Below the pieces are notes generated by a model. The model saw only the letters and a program-made list of their open reading frames with translations, had not been told where the DNA came from and ran no database searches. Source: JBMNGO01 sp050949885 (GTDB lineage: Bacteria; Bacillota; Syntrophomonadia; Syntrophomonadales; Syntrophomonadaceae). Taken from it: a stretch of 64,000 bases of DNA. The position numbers and the translations under genes were made by a program. The stretch covers positions 124,001 to 188,000 of the forward strand of contig JBMNGO010000008.1 in assembly GCA_050949885.1 (NCBI GenBank). Direction: 5' to 3'. Shown here one piece after another: positions 35,216 to 43,615 of this stretch. Every line of letters starts with the position of its first letter. Position 1 is the stretch's first letter.

Positions 35216-36412
35216 ATGGTTTTTAAGTATGCTAGGAGAATGGAGGAGTTACGGGCTTCGGAAATTAGAGAAATTTTAAAAGTAACCGCCAGGCCGGAAA
35301 TTATTTCTTTTGCCGGTGGTCTGCCTGCTCCGGAACTATTTCCAGTTGAGGAAATCCTGACTGTCAATAGAATAGTGCTCCAGGAACAGGGTTCAAAAGC
35401 CTTGCAGTATACTACCACTGAAGGTTTTGATCCCTTACGCAAGTGGATTGCCGCCAGAACGAACAATAAGCAGGGAACCTCCTTTGATTTTGATAATGTG
35501 CTTATCACCCATGGTTCCCAACAGGCTCTGGACCTTTCAGGAAAGGTGTTCCTGGATGAGGGAGATGTGGTTTTATGTGAGAGTCCTACATATCTCGCCG
35601 CCTTGAGTGCCTTTAAGGCCTATGGCTGCCAGTTTGCTGAAGTGCCCACCGATGCCCAGGGCATGATCCCCGATGAGCTGGAAAACATTCTTGCCAATAC
35701 TCCCAAAGCAAAAATAATATATGTGATTCCAGATTTTCAGAACCCAACTGGCAGAACCTGGAGCCTGGACAGAAGGGAACAATTGGTTAAGGCGGCCATG
35801 AAGTACCAGGTTATGGTCATTGAAGACAACCCCTATGGTGAACTAAGGTTTGAAGGTGAAGCTCTGCCGTCTGTTAAGTCATTTGACCAAACCGGTTGTG
35901 TGCTCTGTTTAGGTTCATTTTCCAAAATCTTCTGCCCTGGATACAGGATTGGATGGGTAGCGGGAGACAAGAGAATAATTCAAAAATACGTCCTGGTTAA
36001 ACAGGGTGCCGATTTGCAGTGCAACACTATTGCTCAAATGGAAATTGCTAAGTATTTAGAACTTTTTGACATTGATGAGCATATTGGCAGGATACGTGAG
36101 GTATACAGAAGGCGTCGCGATCTTACTGTAAAAACCATGGAAGAAGAATTTCCCCCCCAGGTCACTTTCACCAGGCCTCAAGGTGGTCTGTTCGCCTGGA
36201 TTGAACTTCCTGACCACATCAATGCCCGAGATGTTTTGTTAAAATCCCTGGAGAAGAATGTGGCTTTTGTTCCTGGAGGTTCATTCTTTCCCAATACTAG
36301 CAAGGAAAATACTTTCCGCATCAACTTCTCCAATATGCCGGAGGACAGAATAATAGAAGGCTTAAAATCCCTTGGGCAGGTGTTACGGGAATTTATACAG
36401 AGATCGGTTTAA
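35216..36412 (+). CDS. PLP-dependent aminotransferase, class I/II (2-aminoadipate aminotransferase-like)
   Basis: A 398-residue fold-type I aminotransferase. It shows FAGGLPAPELFP, LQYTTTEGFDPLRKWIAAR, THGSQQALDL, the PDFQNPTGRTWSLDRR motif, and the PLP lysine in CLGSFSKIFCPGYRIGW. This resembles LysN-type or valine-pyruvate-like enzymes with broad substrates; the exact substrate is not clear. The ATG at 35216 has GGAGTGATGGA upstream; a longer frame from 35150 lacks a site. It is a single gene, ended by a terminator. Confidence 0.88.
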   Translation: MVFKYARRMEELRASEIREILKVTARPEIISFAGGLPAPELFPVEEILTVNRIVLQEQGSKALQYTTTEGFDPLRKWIAARTNNKQGTSFDFDNVLITHGSQQALDLSGKVFLDEGDVVLCESPTYLAALSAFKAYGCQFAEVPTDAQGMIPDELENILANTPKAKIIYVIPDFQNPTGRTWSLDRREQLVKAAMKYQVMVIEDNPYGELRFEGEALPSVKSFDQTGCVLCLGSFSKIFCPGYRIGWVAGDKRIIQKYVLVKQGADLQCNTIAQMEIAKYLELFDIDEHIGRIREVYRRRRDLTVKTMEEEFPPQVTFTRPQGGLFAWIELPDHINARDVLLKSLEKNVAFVPGGSFFPNTSKENTFRINFSNMPEDRIIEGLKSLGQVLREFIQRSV

Positions 36413-36469
36413 TTTTTATACCATCATCACCGCATTCTATTTCTACATTTACCCCGGTTCACTTCTAGG

Positions 36470-36500
36470 TCCGCTAACCCTTTGGTTAGCGGCCTTTGTA
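36470..36500 (+). terminator. Terminator of the aminotransferase gene
   Basis: CCGCTAACC and GGTTAGCGG form a perfect 9-bp stem with loop CTTT, followed by CCTTTGT. It lies about 60 bp after the stop. The T-run is short but the stem is strong. Confidence 0.65.
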
Positions 36501-36754
36501 ATACATGGTGGTTGACGCATTTCTAAAGGCCCTGCCCTCCCACTTTTTTTCTACAAACTAGCCCATTTATTTCCCTTGCATAAACATACATTTTTACTTA
36601 TAATTAAGCATGATCTGTTTACCAAATTTTTTTAGCAATGATTATGATATATTCAAAAATGTAAAATACAGTATAATAGTGTTTAGGTTTTTGATTGGTG
36701 TTAGTAGAGTCGGGTAGGAATTGGTCAGTAGGGAGAATAAAGGGGAGGTATTGT

Positions 36755-37747
36755 ATGTTTAAACGTGCAAAGCGCAGTCTGGTGATTTTCTTAATAATTG
36801 CGCTGGTAGCTACACTAGCAGCTGGCTGCGGTGAAAAGAAATCTGCTGATCCCAATCAGCAGCAGCCACAACAGGTATTCCTCAATATCGGTACAGGAGG
36901 AACCGCTGGTACTTATTATCCTTTGGGAGGAGCTATGGCTGAAATCCTGAAGGAAAACATTCCTGGCGTGAATGCCACTGCTCAAAGTACGGGAGCATCC
37001 GCCGCCAATATCAACATGTTATCCAAAGGTGAACTTGATTTCGCTTTAGTACAGAACGACGTGTCATACTATGCAGATCAGGGGATTGAGTTATTCCAGG
37101 AACAAGGCAAAGTTGAAGGTTTAAAGGCCATGGCCACCTTATATCCGGAAGTATGCCAGATTATTACTACAGCTAATACCGGCCTTTCCAGTGTGGCCGA
37201 TTTTAAAGGAAAGAAGATAGCTGTGGGAGCTGCCGGAAGCGGAGTAGAAGCCAATGCCCGCCAGATTCTGGCTGCCTATGGCCTGACCTATGAAGATATT
37301 AACCCTCAGTATTTATCTTTTGCTGAGGCCGCTGCCGGACTGAAGGACGGTAATATAGATGCTGCTTTTATTACTGCAGGAACTCCTACTGCAGCGGTTC
37401 TTGATCTTTCCGCACAAAATGATGTAGTCGTCATATCTATTGATGATGCAGTAGCAGATAAATTAATCGCTGATTTCCCATTCTATACAAAGTTCGTGAT
37501 AACGGCTGATGTATATGGAACTGAGGCCGACGTAAACACAGTTGCAGTAAAAGCTATGCTGGTTGCAACTGACAAGATGAGTGAAGAAATGGCTTATAAC
37601 ATTACGAAAGCCATTTATGAAAATCTGGATAAATTAAAAGCTACCCATGCGGTTGGCGAGCTGATTACTCTGGAAACTGCTCAGGACGGTATTTCTATAC
37701 CCATGCATCCAGGATCAGAAAAATACTTTAATGAAGTTAAGGGATAA
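36755..37747 (+). CDS. TAXI-family TRAP transporter solute-binding lipoprotein
   Basis: A 330-residue periplasmic-type binding protein. A lipoprotein signal peptide ends at LAAGC (C25). The mature part begins VFLNIGTGGTAGTYYPLGGAMA, the TAXI hallmark, followed by AQSTGASAANINMLSKGELDFALVQND. It delivers a carboxylate-type or amino-acid-type ligand to the membrane subunit encoded two genes on. The ATG at 36755 has GGGGAGGT 5 bases upstream; a TATAAT at 36672-36677 may be the -10 of the operon promoter. Confidence 0.93.
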   Translation: MFKRAKRSLVIFLIIALVATLAAGCGEKKSADPNQQQPQQVFLNIGTGGTAGTYYPLGGAMAEILKENIPGVNATAQSTGASAANINMLSKGELDFALVQNDVSYYADQGIELFQEQGKVEGLKAMATLYPEVCQIITTANTGLSSVADFKGKKIAVGAAGSGVEANARQILAAYGLTYEDINPQYLSFAEAAAGLKDGNIDAAFITAGTPTAAVLDLSAQNDVVVISIDDAVADKLIADFPFYTKFVITADVYGTEADVNTVAVKAMLVATDKMSEEMAYNITKAIYENLDKLKATHAVGELITLETAQDGISIPMHPGSEKYFNEVKG

Positions 37748-37760
37748 GGATTAAGATTTT

Positions 37761-38279
37761 GTGAATCCGCACCAAAAGTGGCTGGCAATGGCGGCCACAG
37801 GAATAATCATAATTATACTAGGGGCTCTTTGGCAACTGGAGGTTCCTGCCTTGGTTATCACCGAGCAGCATAGAGATAATTTGGTGATTATTCCGCTATA
37901 TGATGAACATGAATTTACTTATGGGTATATTCATTCGGTTCAAAAAACTCCGGTGCAAGAACATTTTGTTGTTGCACCGGATGATCAATTGCTCCTGACC
38001 TCTACTACATATCAATCATTTGGCGTTGGACTGCCGTTCTTACCGGAAGAAGGAAAACTGAGCCATATAAACGGTAAGTATGTACTGGAGATCAACCGTA
38101 GGTTTGACAAGGTAAATATTGGTTTTATTCCTCTGGCCTGCCAGAAAATATCTTATGATGGAAGAGATTATGATTTCAACGATTATTTTAAATCTGGAGC
38201 AATGCTGGAAGTAAGAGTTGAACATTACTCTCCCTTGAACCTTATATGGCACTATCTCAGGAGGGTTATTTCACATTGA
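37761..38279 (+). CDS. DUF1850-type protein of the TAXI-TRAP operon
   Basis: A 172-residue protein with an N-terminal membrane helix (about residues 9-24) and an outer domain with TYGYIHSVQKTPVQEHF and TTYQSFGVGLPFLPEEG. DUF1850 proteins are typical companions of TAXI-TRAP transporters, with no proven function; a small membrane role in the transporter is the usual guess. The start is GTG at 37761, 13 bp after the binding-protein stop. Its stop overlaps the permease start (TTGA). Confidence 0.82.
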   Translation: MNPHQKWLAMAATGIIIIILGALWQLEVPALVITEQHRDNLVIIPLYDEHEFTYGYIHSVQKTPVQEHFVVAPDDQLLLTSTTYQSFGVGLPFLPEEGKLSHINGKYVLEINRRFDKVNIGFIPLACQKISYDGRDYDFNDYFKSGAMLEVRVEHYSPLNLIWHYLRRVISH

Positions 38280-40252
38280 GTGACAAAGAACAACATACAT
38301 CAAATAATGAACCACCAGGCACCGATAATGGTACTAACATTGATAATACTGAATTGAAAGATTTAATGGCCAAATATGACAAAACAACTGACTATAGGAT
38401 TAGCGACGGCCTTTGGAGATGGATAATATCCATTATCGCTATTAGCTTCTCCATATTTCAGTTATATACCGGTATATTTGGTTCATTTGATGCTCATATT
38501 CAGAGAGCCATTCACCTTTCCTTTGCTATGGCTCTCGTATTCATACTCTATCCCAGCCGCAAATCCTGGCCGCGTAACAGGATGCACCCAATAGATGCCG
38601 TTTTGGCCTTACTTGCTGTGGCTATGCCCTTATATGTGGTGATTTTCTACCATGATCTGGTCTACAGGTCCGGTTTACCCACCGCTATGGACATAGTTGT
38701 AGGCGTTATGGGGGTCTTTTTTGTATTGGAAGCTGCCCGGCGTGTGGTGGGATGGCCAATTGTAATTGTAGCCAGCTCATTTCTCGCCTATGCTTTTGCA
38801 GGTCCCAACATTCCCGGAGCTTTCGCCCATCGGGGAGTAAGCCTGCCCAGCTTGGCCAGTCATCTTTACTTCACTACTGAAGGAATTTTTGGTATTCCTC
38901 TGGGAGTCTCGGCCACCTTCATATTCTTGTTTATTCTCTTTGGAGCCTACCTGGATAAGACCGGACTGGGGAAATTTTTTATTGACCTGGCCAATAGTGT
39001 CGCTGGGTGGGCCAGAGGCGGACCAGCCAAGGTTGCTGTACTTTCCAGCGGATTGATGGGTACTATTTCCGGCAGTTCAGTTGCCAATGTAGCGGGCACC
39101 GGTAGCTTGACTATTCCTATGATGAAAAAGCTGGGCTACAAACCAGAGTTCGCAGGTGCAGTAGAAGCGGCCGCTTCTACCGGAGGTCAGCTCATGCCGC
39201 CTATAATGGGGGCTGCGGCTTTTTTGATGGCTGAATTTATCAGAATTCCCTATGTAGAAGTTGTAAAAGCGGCTGCTATTCCTGCTTTTCTGTATTTCAC
39301 CGGAATTATGCTGGGCGTGCATTTTGAGGCTAAAAAACAAGGACTCCGTGGCCTGAGCAAGGATGAACTGCCGAAAATAGGCAAGTTGCTGATGGATAAG
39401 GGTCACCTGGCCCTTCCTCTTATAGCCATTGTTTGGCTTTTAGTTTCAGGCCGAACCCCGATGCGGGCTGCGCTCTGGGCTATTGCCTTGACTATTGCGG
39501 CTTCCATGCTTCGCTCCTCAACACGTATTTCCCTAAAAGACATTATTCAGGGTTTGGAAGATGGTGCTAGGGCTGCACTGGGAGTTGTAATTGCCTGCGC
39601 TACAGCCGGAATAATAATAGGTGTGGTAACCAAGACCGGGCTGGGTCTCAAACTGGGGTCAGTTTTGCTTGATTTGGCCAATGGCCAGTTGCTGCCAACC
39701 CTATTCTTTACCATGGTAACCTCGATAATACTTGGGATGGGTGTTCCCACCACTGCTAATTACGTAATAACATCTACCATCGCTGCTCCGGCCATTATTC
39801 AATTAGGTGTGCCCTTGTTAGCTGCTCATATGTTTGTTTTCTATTTTGGCATAATAGCAGATATTACTCCCCCGGTGGCTTTAGCGGCTTTTGCCGGTGC
39901 GGGCATAGCCAGGGGTGACCCATTAAGAACCGGAGTTAATGCCTCCAAACTGGCTATTGCCGCTTTTCTGATACCATATATATTTGTCATGTCTCCTGCC
40001 TTATTGATGGTTGACACCACTTTTGCGGGGGTAATGATGATTATTGCTACTTCGGTTGTTGGTATGATAGGCGTGGCCAGCTCTGTATCCGGTTATTTCC
40101 TCGTTAAAGCCGGTTTTATTGAAAGGATTATGCTGTTCTTCGGAGGATTGTTCATGATAGACCCCAATGCCTCCACCGACTTTGTCGGATTTATATTACT
40201 GGCAGTCGGCCTGGCAATACAGTTCTACCGTTTAAAACGGACCAAACAATAA
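38276..40252 (+). CDS. TRAP transporter fused membrane subunit (4TM/12TM type)
   Basis: A 658-residue integral membrane protein joining the small (DctQ-like, four helices) and large (DctM-like) TRAP subunits, as is normal in TAXI systems. Recognisable are PTAMDIVVGVMGVFFVLEAARR, the core GLMGTISGSSVANVAGTGSLT, STGGQLMPPIMGAAAFLMAE, LGMGVPTTANYVI and DITPPVALAAFAGAGIA. The start is TTG at 38276 with AGGAGGG 9 bases upstream, overlapping the DUF1850 stop. Transport is driven by an ion gradient; the ligand is unknown. Confidence 0.93.
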   Translation: MSDKEQHTSNNEPPGTDNGTNIDNTELKDLMAKYDKTTDYRISDGLWRWIISIIAISFSIFQLYTGIFGSFDAHIQRAIHLSFAMALVFILYPSRKSWPRNRMHPIDAVLALLAVAMPLYVVIFYHDLVYRSGLPTAMDIVVGVMGVFFVLEAARRVVGWPIVIVASSFLAYAFAGPNIPGAFAHRGVSLPSLASHLYFTTEGIFGIPLGVSATFIFLFILFGAYLDKTGLGKFFIDLANSVAGWARGGPAKVAVLSSGLMGTISGSSVANVAGTGSLTIPMMKKLGYKPEFAGAVEAAASTGGQLMPPIMGAAAFLMAEFIRIPYVEVVKAAAIPAFLYFTGIMLGVHFEAKKQGLRGLSKDELPKIGKLLMDKGHLALPLIAIVWLLVSGRTPMRAALWAIALTIAASMLRSSTRISLKDIIQGLEDGARAALGVVIACATAGIIIGVVTKTGLGLKLGSVLLDLANGQLLPTLFFTMVTSIILGMGVPTTANYVITSTIAAPAIIQLGVPLLAAHMFVFYFGIIADITPPVALAAFAGAGIARGDPLRTGVNASKLAIAAFLIPYIFVMSPALLMVDTTFAGVMMIIATSVVGMIGVASSVSGYFLVKAGFIERIMLFFGGLFMIDPNASTDFVGFILLAVGLAIQFYRLKRTKQ

Positions 40253-40257
40253 ACTTG

Positions 40258-40352
40258 TTACACCGGGACGTTCTTTCTGTAACACTGGTTTTAACGGGCT
40301 CCAAAAGAATAGCTAATGTAAAATGTGTTACAGAAAGAACGTCCCGGTGTAA
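40258..40352. repeat. 95-bp element with perfect 28-bp inverted repeats
   Basis: The arms TTACACCGGGACGTTCTTTC..CAC at 40258-40285 and their exact reverse complement at 40325-40352 enclose 39 bases. The RNA of either strand would fold into a very stable hairpin. There is no T-run, no ORF and no clear target-site duplication. It starts 5 bp after the TRAP permease stop. It may be a MITE-like or REP-like element or a transcript-stabilising hairpin. Confidence 0.9.
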
Positions 40353-40363
40353 CCGATGTAACA

Positions 40364-40582
40364 CTATGCATTGAAATGAATCCAGTTGCTGCCTCCGAAC
40401 AGCATTCCGGCAATAATCAGAAGTCGAAAGGCTTGCCAAAAGGTAATGGCTTTAAGATTGAATAGCTCTGGTATCGTAATATTCCAAAGCCATTGAAAAA
40501 GCCAGGTGAATAGGAACAGCAGGCATATTCCAAATACAATAACTAACATCACATTGATCATACTAAACATGGCCAAAATCAT
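40364..40582 (-). CDS. Small conserved-type membrane protein
   Basis: A 72-residue protein with two hydrophobic helices (about residues 8-30 and 52-66). Between them, LFQWLWNITIPELFNLKAITFWQAF resembles a known family of tiny bacterial membrane proteins with a TFWQAFRL-type motif near the C-terminus. Function unknown. GAAGGG lies just before the start (ATG 40582, or a GTG one codon earlier). It is a single gene, convergent with the TRAP operon across the inverted repeat. Confidence 0.7.
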   Translation of the reverse strand: MILAMFSMINVMLVIVFGICLLFLFTWLFQWLWNITIPELFNLKAITFWQAFRLLIIAGMLFGGSNWIHFNA

Positions 40583-40585
40583 CAC

Positions 40586-41193
40586 ATCCCTTCTGGTGCT
40601 GAGTGTTTCAAATCATCAAGTTAATTGCCGAACTAATTATACCACAAAGTACCAACTGCCAAAACTGACTATTAATCTTACCAGGCCCATGGAACAGCTT
40701 TGGGCTGAAACTCCTCTAACCGGATTACCGGATTATTCGCCTCCCTTCCGACTAAAAATATAATTATTTAACGGTTAGGTTGCCTAAACGATTGGCAATA
40801 AATTGCCTAGTTCTTATTACGGATACCCAACGGAAGCCAAGAAACCAAATAGCTGCACCCAGTGAACAGCATATCTTCTCTCGCTTGGGATTAGCATATC
40901 TCCTTTTTGCGATCACTATTTTACATTGTGTTGCATTTGCCAATTGCTTATGATTATAGTACTAGTGTATTTACTTTAATATGCCCTTGCCCGGTATGCA
41001 GAACAACTCCTCTTTTGATAAGAACCGGTGATTAAGTAACATTTTAAAATCCTAGAAGCTCTAAGCTTTTGTTTATGCATAAAATGTGCCATAAAAAGGT
41101 CTCCCTTTCATTGAACCCAAGAAACACAAACAAATAAGCCAGTACCATGGAAACGTCAACCCAATTGTTATTACTAAAAGAGGAGGTTAAAGA
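40586..41193. other. 608-bp gene-poor region upstream of the acetoacetate decarboxylase-like gene
   Basis: AT-rich, with no convincing reading frame on either strand. TTGTGT (40926-40931), a 17-base spacer and TATGAT (40949-40954) form a plausible plus-strand promoter, which would give a leader of about 230 bases before the gene at 41194. No known riboswitch consensus was recognised in that leader. Confidence 0.5.
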
Positions 41194-41658
41194 ATGGGTT
41201 TTGTTAAAACACCACAAGAACTCTCATTAGCTTTTGGTGAGAATGGCGTCGGCAGTTGCAATCGCTTTTACCGTGGTGAGGTGTACAGTATTCTGTATGA
41301 AACCAAGCCGGAAATCATTGAGCGGGTTCTACCCCCCGGCCTGAAGCCCTATGAGAAGCCCTACGTAATTTTTCATTTCAGGGACTTCAAGCATATCAAT
41401 TTTGCCATCCCCTATCAGGAACCGGCTCTGATCATTCCTGCTGTAAACAAGGGCCGGCTGGGGTCTTATGCTATCGCCATGACCCTATCCACTGATATAG
41501 CCGCCTTCTCTGGGCGAGAGCGAGCCGGCTATCCCAAAAAGTGCGGCATTATCAAGAAAAACAGGAAGGGCAATTTGTTTACCGGTTCATGTGAGCGGCA
41601 CGGAATCCAGTATGCTACTATACGGGTAGATCTGAACGGCATAACCAATGAGCCCTAA
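41194..41658 (+). CDS. Acetoacetate decarboxylase-family protein, N-terminal part of a split gene
   Basis: A 154-residue frame with GAGGAGG 7 bases before the ATG. It contains the family's start (YSILYETKPEIIERVLPPGLK), the FHFRDFKH strand and the catalytic-lysine motif ERAGYPKKCG, equivalent to the Schiff-base Lys of acetoacetate decarboxylase. It stops at TAA 41656 after NEP, in mid-domain. The remainder of the protein continues in the +1 frame (next entry). If joined, the enzyme could decarboxylate acetoacetate or a similar keto acid. Confidence 0.8.
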   Translation: MGFVKTPQELSLAFGENGVGSCNRFYRGEVYSILYETKPEIIERVLPPGLKPYEKPYVIFHFRDFKHINFAIPYQEPALIIPAVNKGRLGSYAIAMTLSTDIAAFSGRERAGYPKKCGIIKKNRKGNLFTGSCERHGIQYATIRVDLNGITNEP

Positions 41659-42082
41659 TTTCAAGGAAGAGATGAAGAAGCTGTCCACACCACCGGACCC
41701 GAACCATCCCACCCATGGGAATCATACAATCAATTATAACTACCAAGCCCCTTACGGAGCTTGGGGGAGCCTGATGAATTCCGATAAGAAAGCACAATTG
41801 ACCGTCAACTGGAAAGAGACTATCAAGCTGGAGGAAACGATATACGGAACCGGCAGCATCGATTATCTGTGGTCAGACTATGACCCCTGGGCCGAACTGG
41901 AAGTGGTTAAAATAATTGGCGCACAACTGACGGTTTCTGAGAGCGCTTTGGTGGATCTTGAAGTTGCAGAGGAAATCCCTATCCAGGAATACCTCCCCTA
42001 CATGTATAATAAATGGGATGTTTATGCACCATACCAAGAGCGGAATTGGGACTACAAAAAACACGACGGCGAAATCCTTTAA
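41648..42082 (+). CDS. Acetoacetate decarboxylase-family protein, C-terminal part of a split gene
   Basis: A frame of up to 144 residues in +1 relative to the previous one, beginning in the overlap at ATG 41648. It continues the same protein: NFKEEMKKL, NYNYQAPYGAWGS, LTVNWKETIKLEET, then a strand-rich end LTVSESALVDLEVAEEIPI and a YMYNKWDVYAPYQ tail. No ribosome binding site precedes the ATG. It joins smoothly to the first part if one base is skipped at CCC-TAA. Either a frameshifted gene or a programmed +1 shift. Confidence 0.7.
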   Translation: MSPNFKEEMKKLSTPPDPNHPTHGNHTINYNYQAPYGAWGSLMNSDKKAQLTVNWKETIKLEETIYGTGSIDYLWSDYDPWAELEVVKIIGAQLTVSESALVDLEVAEEIPIQEYLPYMYNKWDVYAPYQERNWDYKKHDGEIL

Positions 42083-42307
42083 AGAGTGGTATTTATCAAT
42101 AAGTATCTACTATGTTGGGATGAATGAAGGGTAGTGGCACCAAAATTAGCACCAGAAAGACCTGCAACGAAAACCCTGATCCATAAGATATGATTATTAA
42201 TACGGTTGTGCTGACAATTTTTAAGAACGGTTGGGGCTTGTCTCTGCGATTACAGGGCAAGCTCAAATAAAATACACATATTTATTTTTTTTAAAGGAGA
42301 TGACGGG

Positions 42308-42661
42308 ATGGAAGTACAATGCCTGAGAGTAAAACTGAGAGAAGGTACAACTGATTATGTAATTAACTGGGTCAAAGAACTGTACAATAAAATGGACTTA
42401 GTATACGATGCTCTAATTAGTGAGACTATGGTGGTTGAGTCAATGTTCTTAGAACGTGGAGAAGAAGCAGATTATCTAATATTTTATACCAGGGCAGAAA
42501 GTCTTCAAAAAGCCAATGAAATGATGCTTAAATCTAATAATCCCGTGGATAAAGCAGCCCTGGAAATGATGCAAAAAGCATGGGAGTCCTGCCAAGTACT
42601 TGAGATCCTATTCGATGTAGACAGAATAGAAAAGGTAAACAATATTAACCCACTGAAATAA
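42308..42661 (+). CDS. DUF6176-like small protein
   Basis: A 117-residue soluble protein beginning MEVQCLRVKLREGTTDYVINW, with ESMFLERGEEADYLIFYTRAES and a helical, acidic C-terminus. The pattern resembles the DUF6176 family, likely a ferredoxin-like monooxygenase-type fold; function unknown. AAAGGAG lies 8 bases upstream of the ATG. It stands 226 bp after the split decarboxylase gene and ends in a terminator. Confidence 0.75.
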   Translation: MEVQCLRVKLREGTTDYVINWVKELYNKMDLVYDALISETMVVESMFLERGEEADYLIFYTRAESLQKANEMMLKSNNPVDKAALEMMQKAWESCQVLEILFDVDRIEKVNNINPLK

Positions 42662-42718
42662 TAATGAACAACTGCACTTTATACAGCACAATAACCCACG
42701 AAAAAATTTTGTAATACT

Positions 42719-42755
42719 TAAACATGCGGCATTTGCTGCCGCATGTTTATAGACT
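42719..42755 (+). terminator. Terminator after the DUF6176-like gene
   Basis: AAACATGCGGC and GCCGCATGTTT form an 11-bp perfect stem with loop ATTTGCT, followed by a broken T-rich run ending in TTTTT. It lies between convergent genes and could serve both. Confidence 0.8.
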
Positions 42756-42757
42756 TT

Positions 42758-43519
42758 TTACCTATCCCCACTCAGGAGATCACCCAAAATGCCGCTGCCA
42801 CCTAAACCCTTTTGCTCTCCGGTCCTTGGAAAGCTGGCGGCCGCTGCGATGCGATCAGCCAAACGGGAAAAAGGCAAACTCTGCAGAAAAACCTTTCCCG
42901 GGCCGGTTAGTTTGGCAAAGAATAACCCTTCTCCGCCGAAGAGAGCATTCTTAAATCCTCCTACAAATTGAATATCATAATCAACCGTTGGGGCAAATGC
43001 TGCCAAACATCCAGTATCCACTTTCAGGACTTCACCTGCGGCCAAATCTTTTTCTATAAGGCTGCCGCCGGCGTGCACAAAAGCCATTCCATCCCCTTCC
43101 AGCCTTTGCAGGATAAAACCTTCTCCGCCAAAGAGCCCTGCCCCAATTTTTCGGGTAAATTCCATTTCAATTTCAATTCCCCTTGCTGCACAAAGGAAGG
43201 AGTCTTTTTGGCAGATAAACTTGCCTCCCAGTTTTTTTAGATCCAGGCTGATTATTTTTCCCGGGTAGGGTGCCCCAAAGGCCACTTTTCTCTTGCGGTT
43301 ATCAGTGTTAAGAAAAGTTGTTATAAAAAAGCTCTCACCTGTTATCATACGTTTGAAGCCCTTGAACAATCCGCCTCCGGTGGAGGTCTGCATTTCAATC
43401 CGGTCATCCATATACATCATTGTCCCTGCTTCAGCTCTGACTCCTTCCCCAGGATCAAGCTCTATTTCCACCAGCTGCATATCATCCCCATAAATAAAAT
43501 AATCGATAACGTCAGCCAT
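42758..43519 (-). CDS. AIM24/TIGR00266 family protein
   Basis: A 253-residue beta-rich protein with the family's repeated glycine motifs: GTMMYMDDRIEMQTSTGGGLFKGFKR, GEGFILQRLEGDGMAFVHAGG, GGEGLFFAKLTGPGKVFLQSLPF. The C-terminus is Gly-rich (GGSGILGDLL). Family members are widespread, with no enzyme activity known. It is transcribed with no close partner; the terpene synthase gene lies 96 bp upstream. Confidence 0.85.
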   Translation of the reverse strand: MADVIDYFIYGDDMQLVEIELDPGEGVRAEAGTMMYMDDRIEMQTSTGGGLFKGFKRMITGESFFITTFLNTDNRKRKVAFGAPYPGKIISLDLKKLGGKFICQKDSFLCAARGIEIEMEFTRKIGAGLFGGEGFILQRLEGDGMAFVHAGGSLIEKDLAAGEVLKVDTGCLAAFAPTVDYDIQFVGGFKNALFGGEGLFFAKLTGPGKVFLQSLPFSRLADRIAAAASFPRTGEQKGLGGSGILGDLLSGDR

Positions 43520-43615
43520 TTGCCTTCCCCTTTCTGCTTTTATATTTAATTATCAGTACGGTTTTTTTAATAATAAGGTAATGGAAAGGTCTCTTCAACA
43601 TTATATAAACTTCGG

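Noticed and set aside
40258..40352. The inverted repeat read as a normal Rho-independent terminator
   Set aside because: The 28-bp arms are far longer than usual, the loop is 39 bases and no T-run follows on either strand.
40506..40763. Plus-strand frame across the small membrane protein gene
   Set aside because: It is antisense to a gene with a membrane-protein pattern and has no ribosome binding site.
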